From positions 16,101-80,100 of the forward strand of contig JBBRNX010000016.1 in assembly GCA_038230035.1 (NCBI GenBank): a stretch of 64,000 bases of DNA, written 5' to 3'. Positions within the stretch are counted from its first letter, which is position 1; each line of letters begins with the position of its first letter. Below, in pieces: positions 59,787 through 64,000 of the stretch. Made by a program: the position numbers and the translations under genes. The notes beneath the pieces were generated by a model that worked only from the letters and a program-made list of their open reading frames with translations, was not told the origin of the DNA and did not search any database. This stretch comes from Gaiella sp038230035. GTDB taxonomy: Bacteria; Actinomycetota; Thermoleophilia; Gaiellales; Gaiellaceae.

Positions 59787-60634
59787 TCGAACACCGCCTC
59801 GTCGACGTCGCCGAGGTCTTCGCCGTCGACCTGGAGCGGCTGCGGCCGATCGCAATGAACCACCAGACCGTCCGAGTCATGGGCATAGATCACGTCCGGC
59901 GCATCGGTTTGCCCCTTCCCGCGCACCATGTAGCGAGCCAGGCGCGCGACGTCGAGCGGGCCGACCTGCCGCGGCGCGACGATGTCCAGCCCCAGCTCGA
60001 ACCGCGCCTCGGGCGCGATCTTGAGCGGCAGGCGGCCGGCGTACGAGTACGGGTTGCAGTTCGCGACGAGGACGAGCGCCGCCCGACCCAGGCCCTCGAG
60101 ATCGAGCACCGGTTCGTAGCGGCCCCGCGCCCGTGCGAGCGTGCGTGCGGTGACCCAGCCGAAGGCGATGTCGCCCGGCCGCTTGCCGTCTGAACGGCGG
60201 CCGAGCGCATCGACCGTTCGCACGAGCTCGGCGTCGAAGCCGATCCCTGCGCTGAAGCCGAACCTCCGTCCGTTGACCCGCCCGACGGAGATCCGGCGTG
60301 TGCGTCCTCCGGCCAGCTGACGGGCTGCGCGCAGCGGATCACGAGGCAGACCGAGCGCCCGTGACAGCACGCTTGTGTTGCCACCGGGTAAGAAACCGAC
60401 CGGGATCGTCCCGTCCACCCCGTTGAGCACCTCGTTGAACCCGCCGTCGCCGGAAAACACGTACAGCGCGTCGACCTCTCCGGCCACCGCCTCGCGGGCA
60501 AGCTCGGTGGCGTGACCGCGCCGCTCGGTCAAGCGCACCTCCACGTTGCCGGGCAACGCGTCTCTGACCTCGGTGACGCGATCCATGGTCACGCGGCTCG
60601 CATACGGGTTGACGATCAGGAGACTGTGCGCCAC
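59753..60634 (-). CDS. Diacylglycerol kinase catalytic-domain lipid kinase
   Basis: 293 residues, GTG start. The nucleotide loop FSGDGGFNEVLNG (near 59-71) and VGFLPGGNTSVLSRALGLPRDPL are the DAGK/sphingosine kinase signatures. FGFSAGIGFDAELVR continues the core. The C-terminal part has LVLVANCNPYSYAGRLPLKIAPEA and a late acidic LQVDGEDLGDVDEAVF. Bacterial soluble members phosphorylate diacylglycerol or a lipid carrier. TAGCAT (60641-60646, minus strand) lies six bases before the start. Divergent from the selenoprotein gene. Confidence 0.9.
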   Translation of the reverse strand: MAHSLLIVNPYASRVTMDRVTEVRDALPGNVEVRLTERRGHATELAREAVAGEVDALYVFSGDGGFNEVLNGVDGTIPVGFLPGGNTSVLSRALGLPRDPLRAARQLAGGRTRRISVGRVNGRRFGFSAGIGFDAELVRTVDALGRRSDGKRPGDIAFGWVTARTLARARGRYEPVLDLEGLGRAALVLVANCNPYSYAGRLPLKIAPEARFELGLDIVAPRQVGPLDVARLARYMVRGKGQTDAPDVIYAHDSDGLVVHCDRPQPLQVDGEDLGDVDEAVFECDREALSVLV

Positions 60635-60640
60635 GGCGCG

Positions 60641-60661
60641 ATGCTACGCGCCAGGTACGCT
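60641..60661. promoter_or_regulatory. Divergent -10 boxes of lipid kinase and selenoprotein genes
   Basis: Minus-strand TAGCAT (60641-60646) precedes GTG 60634 by six bases. Plus-strand TACGCT (60656-60661) precedes ATG 60669 by seven. Both fit the leaderless pattern of the window and support 60669 as a real start codon. Confidence 0.45.
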
Positions 60662-60668
60662 CACCGGC

Positions 60669-60887
60669 ATGCGAGTCGAGATCTTCTACTGCCCCGTCTG
60701 AGACGGCTACGACACACGGGCCGCGAGTCTCGCGGCCGCGATCGGCGCCACGGGTGAGCACGTAGGCGTTGCCGTACCGGGTGAGAAGAGCCAGTTCGAC
60801 GTGATCGCAGACGGCAAGCTCCTCTTCTCCAAGCAGAGGAGCGGCGGCTTCCCTGATGAGGCCGAGATCATCGCACTGCTGGTCTAG
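60669..60887 (+). CDS. SelW/Rdx-family selenoprotein, TGA-encoded selenocysteine
   Basis: 72 residues if the in-frame TGA at 60699-60701 (codon 11) is read as selenocysteine; true stop TAG at 60885-60887. The N-terminus reads MRVEIFYCPV-U-DGYDTRAA, a CxxU thioredoxin-like redox motif (C8, U11) where most homologues have CxxC. The second half FDVIADGKLLFSKQ, RSGGFPDEAEIIALL matches the SelW/SelT/Rdx fold closely. A perfect eight-base GC stem with a GTC loop (60719-60737) follows the TGA at the bacterial SECIS distance. Such proteins are small thiol or selenol oxidoreductases. Convergent with proline racemase, zero bases apart. No selA, selB or selC is in the window. Confidence 0.85.
60719..60737 (+). 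promoter_or_regulatory. Candidate bacterial SECIS hairpin
   Basis: GGCCGCGA (60719-60726), loop GTC (60727-60729), TCGCGGCC (60730-60737): perfect complementarity. The stem starts 17 bases after the TGA and the loop, with G and U at its first positions, is 25 bases after it, inside the 16-37-base window known for SelB-read SECIS elements. Confidence 0.7.
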
Positions 60888-61850
60888 TCAACGGAGCAGA
60901 AACCCCGTCCCGAGCGGGTCGTCGAGATCGAGCTCGAACGTGTGGCGACCGGTGCGGTAGGAGCTGCCTTCGACCTCGGTGACGACCGCCACACGGCCCG
61001 CGAGTTCGACCTCCTCGACAACCCGCCCTCGAAACTCGCTGCCGACGATCGACAGGTGGCGGAGCTCGGCACCGCGCGGCAGCTCACCCGAGGCGTCGAG
61101 CAGCGCGAGCCTGGCCGACGTGCCGCTGCCGCAGGGCGAGCGGTCTACCTCGCCGTCGGCGAAGACCGTGACGTTGCGCTGGGTGAACAACTCGCCTGTG
61201 TCTTGTTGCCAGAAGATCACGCCGTAGACGTCGCGCAGCTCCGGCTCGAGTGGGTGGACGATCTCGTGCGCGGCTTCGAGCTCACGCTTGATCTGGCGGC
61301 CGAGCTCGATCAGCCGGGGCAACTCGGCAGGCTCGACGCGTTCCGGGCACGACGCATAGAAGGCGCCACCGAACGCGACGTCGACTTGACGGCCCGCCGT
61401 TTCGAAGCTGCGCGCCCAGACAAACGCCGGCACGTTGCGGAAGCGGACCGAGCGCACCTTGCCTCCCTCGACACGCGCCACCGTCTCCAACCGTCCCGAT
61501 GGGACATCGACGACAACCCGGTTCTCGCCCTCCTGCCGCTCGATGACGCCTTCGTCGAGCGCCCACGTGACGAGCGCAATGGTGCCGTGACCGCACGCGG
61601 TGGAGTAGCCCGCGTTGTGGAAGAAGACAACGCCGAGATCGGCGCCGTCGTCGTTCGGGTCGCAGACGAAGCAGCCGTACATGTCTGCGTGACCACGCGG
61701 TTCGTTCACGAGCAGGCGCCGGACGTGGTCGTGGCGATCGAGAGCATCGCGCCGGCGCTCGAGGATCGTCTCGCCACTGAGCGGCTCGACACCACCGGTG
61801 ACGATGCGGAACGGCTCGCCGGCTGTGTGGTAGTCGACGGTCTCGATCAC
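60888..61850 (-). CDS. Proline racemase / 4-hydroxyproline 2-epimerase family
   Basis: 320 residues from GTG 61850 overlapping the hydratase stop (GTGA). VDYHTAGEPFRIVTGG at the N-terminus is the family opening. The two catalytic cysteines are both present: C86 in STACGHGTIAL and C240 in DRSPCGSGTSARL. Two Cys indicate a racemase or epimerase, not the trans-3-hydroxyproline dehydratase type in which a Cys is replaced. RGHADMYGCF and GYSTACGH shape the substrate site. Proline and 4-hydroxyproline cannot be told apart here. Coupled to an enoyl-CoA hydratase gene, an uncommon pairing. Confidence 0.88.
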   Translation of the reverse strand: MIETVDYHTAGEPFRIVTGGVEPLSGETILERRRDALDRHDHVRRLLVNEPRGHADMYGCFVCDPNDDGADLGVVFFHNAGYSTACGHGTIALVTWALDEGVIERQEGENRVVVDVPSGRLETVARVEGGKVRSVRFRNVPAFVWARSFETAGRQVDVAFGGAFYASCPERVEPAELPRLIELGRQIKRELEAAHEIVHPLEPELRDVYGVIFWQQDTGELFTQRNVTVFADGEVDRSPCGSGTSARLALLDASGELPRGAELRHLSIVGSEFRGRVVEEVELAGRVAVVTEVEGSSYRTGRHTFELDLDDPLGTGFLLR

Positions 61851-62617
61851 GAGCCGATGAAGCGAGGTGGCCGCTTCTCGAGGAAGGCGGCAACGCCCTC
61901 GCGGGAGTCGAGTGTTCGGGTCGCCTCGTGCTGAAGCTCGGCTTCGAGGGCGAGTTGCTCTTCGAGCGTCGCGTTGTGCGCGTGCTCGAACAGGCGCTTC
62001 GCGAAGGCGACCGCGCGGGTCGGCGCTGCAGCCCAGCGCGCGGCCGTCTCGGCGATCGCGGAAGCGAAGTCGTCCTCGGGAAGCACAGCCGACACGAGCC
62101 CCCATGCGAGAGCCTCGTCGGCTGTGAGCCGGCGGCTGGAGGACATCCACTCGAACGCACGCGCCTGGCCGAGGAGGCGTTCGAGGAACCATGTGCCGCC
62201 GGCGTCCGGGACAAGACCGATCCCCACGAAGCCCGGGACGAAGGCGGCCGCGGAGGAGGCGATTCGCACATCGCACGCGCAGGCCAAGGACAGTCCGGCG
62301 CCGGCTGCGACCCCGTTCACTGCCGCGATGACCGGCTTCTCGAGCGCGCGGATGCGGCGCACGTTCGGGTGGTAGCTCGCCTCGAGAACGTCACGCACCG
62401 AGCCGGAGAGCTCCTGGAATTCCTTCAGATCCTGCCCCGCACAGAACGCCTTGCCCGCGCCGGTGATGACAACGGCCCTGATCTCGGTGTCGAGTGCCTC
62501 TCCGAGCGCCTCGTACAGCGCAGCGTGCAACTCGCGGTTGAACGCGTTGTAGACCTCGGGCCGGTTGAGCGTGATCGTCAGGACGGCATCCGCTCGGCTC
62601 GTGACGATGGTCGGCAC
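61847..62617 (-). CDS. Enoyl-CoA hydratase/isomerase family protein
   Basis: 256 residues, GTG start. ITLNRPEVYNAFNRELHAAL, the oxyanion region AFCAGQDLKEFQEL and KPVIAAVNGVAAGAGLSLACACDVRIAS, and FGIGLVPDAGGTWFLERLLG identify the crotonase fold. The first catalytic Glu of hydratases is replaced at the usual place (VGIGLVPDAGG has the second acid as Asp), which resembles the PaaG isomerase group. The C-terminus AFLEKRPPRFIG is standard. It is first of a two-gene unit with proline racemase. Confidence 0.88.
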   Translation of the reverse strand: MPTIVTSRADAVLTITLNRPEVYNAFNRELHAALYEALGEALDTEIRAVVITGAGKAFCAGQDLKEFQELSGSVRDVLEASYHPNVRRIRALEKPVIAAVNGVAAGAGLSLACACDVRIASSAAAFVPGFVGIGLVPDAGGTWFLERLLGQARAFEWMSSSRRLTADEALAWGLVSAVLPEDDFASAIAETAARWAAAPTRAVAFAKRLFEHAHNATLEEQLALEAELQHEATRTLDSREGVAAFLEKRPPRFIGS

Positions 62618-62672
62618 GGCCAGATTCGTAACAGATCGCCCGGCAGCGGCAAGGGACGTCGGGCGCGCCGTA

Positions 62673-62678
62673 TAGCGT
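62673..62678 (+). promoter_or_regulatory. -10 box TAGCGT of the YdcZ-like gene
   Basis: TAGCGT ends six bases before GTG 62685, the exact leaderless spacing. Confidence 0.45.
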
Positions 62679-62684
62679 CAACGC

Positions 62685-63131
62685 GTGGGATCGACGGGGA
62701 TTGCCGCAGCGGTTGCTTTCGTCGCAGGCTTGGCCGGCGCGGTGCAGATCGCCGTCCAGGGGAGGCTGAGCGAGCGTGTCGGAAGCCTCGGGGCGCTTGC
62801 GTGCGCAGGAGTCATTGCCGCGGCGACTGCCCTCGTCGTGCTGCTCGTCGCGCGGCAAAGCCTCGGTCCGCTCCGCGACGGCTTCGCGGGACCGAAGTGG
62901 ATGCTCCTCGGCGGGTTGATGAGCGCGGTGATCGTCCTCTCGATCACGATCGCCGGCCCGAGGATCGGCATCGTGGCGACGACCGCCGTCCTGATCGCCG
63001 CCCAGTTCGCGCTAGCCACCCTGATCGACCGATTCGGCTGGTTCGGGGTCACCGCCCTGCCGATCAGCCTGGCGCGAATCGCCGGCCTCGTGCTGCTCGC
63101 GGCCGGTGCAGCCCTGACCTTGAAGCGTTGA
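62685..63131 (+). CDS. DMT-superfamily small transporter, YdcZ/DUF606 type
   Basis: 148 residues, GTG start, five helices: AAAVAFVAGLAGAVQIAVQG, LGALACAGVIAAATALVVLL, WMLLGGLMSAVIVLSITIAG, GIVATTAVLIAAQFALATLI and ISLARIAGLVLLAAGAALTL. VQGRLSERVGSLGA between the first two and DRFGWFG near the end are the DUF606 strings. These five-helix half-transporters work as dimers; substrates are small metabolites. It stands alone and converges on the methyltransferase gene one base away. Confidence 0.85.
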   Translation: MGSTGIAAAVAFVAGLAGAVQIAVQGRLSERVGSLGALACAGVIAAATALVVLLVARQSLGPLRDGFAGPKWMLLGGLMSAVIVLSITIAGPRIGIVATTAVLIAAQFALATLIDRFGWFGVTALPISLARIAGLVLLAAGAALTLKR

Positions 63132-63132
63132 G

Positions 63133-63771
63133 TCACCCGGGCCGGATGCGGCCGGCCACCCACGTAAACGGCTGCGTGTTGCCCGTCGGTGTGGTGTGCA
63201 CCTCGCGCCGTGTTGCGACAAGCTCGAAACCAGGCCCGAGCAGGCCGGCTAGCTCGTCGGCCGTGTAGCGAGCAACGGGCAGTCCCGAGCAGCGCTCCGG
63301 AGCGTCGGGCGCGAACGTCGCGAGCACCACGCAGCCGTCGCCCCGAAGCGCCGAGCGCAGCAATTCCAGGTAGGCATCTCGCTCCTCGGTCGCAACGAGG
63401 AAGTGGAACACGGCCCGGTCGTGCCACACGTCGAAACGACGCTCAGCGCGCCAGAGCAGCAGGTCCTCGTTCAGCCAGCTGACGTCTGTCGTGTCGCCCA
63501 CCCGGCGACGCGCCTCCGCCAACGCTGCGGCAGAGAGATCGAGCACCGAGACATCGACGAAATCCCGCTCGACAAGATGATCCACGAGCGCGGATGCGCC
63601 CCCGCCGACGTCGATCACCGCAGCGCCAGCTGGCACGCCGAGCGCTGCGATCAGCTCGAGCGACACCCTGGGCACATGCTGGTACCAGCTAACACCGTCG
63701 AAGCCGCGGCCCGCATAGGCAGCCTCCCAGTGCCGGGCCGGCTCCTCGCTCGTCGAGCTTGGCTTCCTCAT
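63133..63771 (-). CDS. Class I SAM-dependent methyltransferase (thiopurine methyltransferase-like)
   Basis: 212 residues. ARHWEAAYAGRGFDGVSWYQ opens it as in the TPMT-like and tellurite-resistance-type methyltransferases. The SAM site is AAVIDVGGGASALVDHL (motif I: DVGGGAS), then VSVLDLSAAALAEARRR (motif II) and FDVWHDRAVFHFLVATEERDAYL (motif IV with the conserved WHDRAVFH). C-terminal LVATRREVHTTPTG with TQPFTWV closes it. Small thiol, metalloid or selenium compounds are possible substrates in this group. Confidence 0.85.
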   Translation of the reverse strand: MRKPSSTSEEPARHWEAAYAGRGFDGVSWYQHVPRVSLELIAALGVPAGAAVIDVGGGASALVDHLVERDFVDVSVLDLSAAALAEARRRVGDTTDVSWLNEDLLLWRAERRFDVWHDRAVFHFLVATEERDAYLELLRSALRGDGCVVLATFAPDAPERCSGLPVARYTADELAGLLGPGFELVATRREVHTTPTGNTQPFTWVAGRIRPG

Positions 63772-63913
63772 CGAGTCGCTCCGGCTGAAGGTAACGGCAC
63801 CGACTCTACGGCCTCAAGCGCATCCTGCAGAATGTTTGTCTCGTTACACGTCGCCGAATGTCCCTTGATCAGCTCTCGGTCGTCGTCAGCGATGGGCGTG
63901 CTCTTGGCGGCGC
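63772..63913. other. 142-base intergenic stretch, no gene seen
   Basis: Between the methyltransferase start and the stop of the partial gene at the window edge. A 66-residue open frame crosses it on the minus strand but shows no family, helix or signal pattern and has no ribosome binding site. I see no tRNA-like or terminator structure. Confidence 0.5.
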
Positions 63914-64000
63914 CTAGGCGCGCGTCGCGTACTTGACGTTGGCGAACGGCCAGTCGGACGCGAGCCACGCACTCACTTCACGCCAGAGCGACGCGTCCAG
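63914..64000 (-). CDS. C-terminal 28 residues of an unknown protein (runs off the window)
   Basis: The minus strand reads LDASLWREVSAWLASDW then PFANVKYATRA followed by TAG at 63914-63916. The composition (Trp-rich, balanced acidic and basic) looks like real protein, and the frame stays open to the window edge. Too short to identify. It would be upstream of the methyltransferase on the same strand, 142 bases away. Confidence 0.4.
   Translation of the reverse strand: MDASLWREVSAWLASDWPFANVKYATRA

Noticed and set aside
60699..60701. TGA in the SelW-like gene as an ordinary nonsense mutation
   Set aside because: The TGA falls exactly at the Sec position of the CxxU motif, the frame stays open and homologous after it, and a SECIS-like stem follows; a random stop would not show this.
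63768..63968. 66-residue minus-strand open frame near the right edge
   Set aside because: No recognisable pattern, overlaps the partial gene's stop region and lacks a promoter or ribosome site.

Overview
The window is GC-rich and gene-dense. Genes often overlap by a stop/start tetranucleotide (GTGA, ATGA, TTGA), and many transcription units start with a TANNNT hexamer six or seven bases before the start codon, the pattern of leaderless actinobacterial promoters. With the futalosine menaquinone pathway, a Bacillus-type split cytochrome bc complex and the general protein character, this suggests a deep-branching actinobacterium (Thermoleophilia/Gaiellales-like). That placement is inference; no rRNA, tRNA or marker-gene comparison was possible here. 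There is no tRNA, rRNA, CRISPR array, phage or intact insertion sequence, and no gene-free stretch longer than 300 bases.

Layout. 1-5.3 kb: a copper pair (multicopper oxidase N-terminus and a frameshifted two-domain cupredoxin), a flavin reductase, a pterin dehydratase, and a three-gene run (CDP-alcohol phosphatidyltransferase, SDR, RibD-like reductase). 5.3-12.6 kb: two PIG-L deacetylases, a Wzy/ligase-like membrane protein, a membrane glycosyltransferase-like protein, a beta-propeller protein and a formyltransferase. 12.7-20.5 kb: sulfur assimilation (TauE-like exporter, cysH, cysD, cysN), then a tight operon of flavoprotein, two-subunit class I fumarase and phosphosulfolactate synthase. 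20.7-33.6 kb: UppP, CBS protein, LysR and DUF354 with overlapping divergent promoters, UvrD2-like helicase, and a surface-glycan set (DedA, DegT aminotransferase, PglF/CapD dehydratase, phosphatase, phosphodiester glycosidase, polysaccharide deacetylase). 33.6-44.2 kb: a diguanylate cyclase, then ten same-strand genes from ubiD to mqnC that combine menaquinone synthesis by the futalosine route with the menaquinol:cytochrome c reductase using it. 44.3-51 kb: a VapBC-type toxin-antitoxin pair, hemB-hemL with two unknown partners, a decayed MFS transporter, an AI-2E family protein and a degenerate LytM protein. 51-64 kb: YmdB-like phosphodiesterase, an envelope glycosyltransferase operon, an E2 acyltransferase, lipid kinase, hydrolase, a TGA-interrupted SelW-like selenoprotein gene, proline racemase, enoyl-CoA hydratase, a small transporter and a methyltransferase.

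Main discoveries. (1) Positions 60669-60887 encode a SelW/Rdx-type protein whose CxxU motif uses an in-frame TGA, with a perfect GC hairpin at the usual bacterial SECIS distance; standard ORF calling misses it. (2) Two copies of a long imperfect hairpin with an identical flanking core and a compensatory central stem occur at 12613-12734 and 41590-41750. The second lies between qcrA and qcrB and pairs away the qcrB ribosome binding site. (3) A TANNNT-N6-start promoter grammar recurs. (4) Phosphosulfolactate synthase is translationally coupled to a fumarase and flavoprotein operon beside sulfate-reduction genes.
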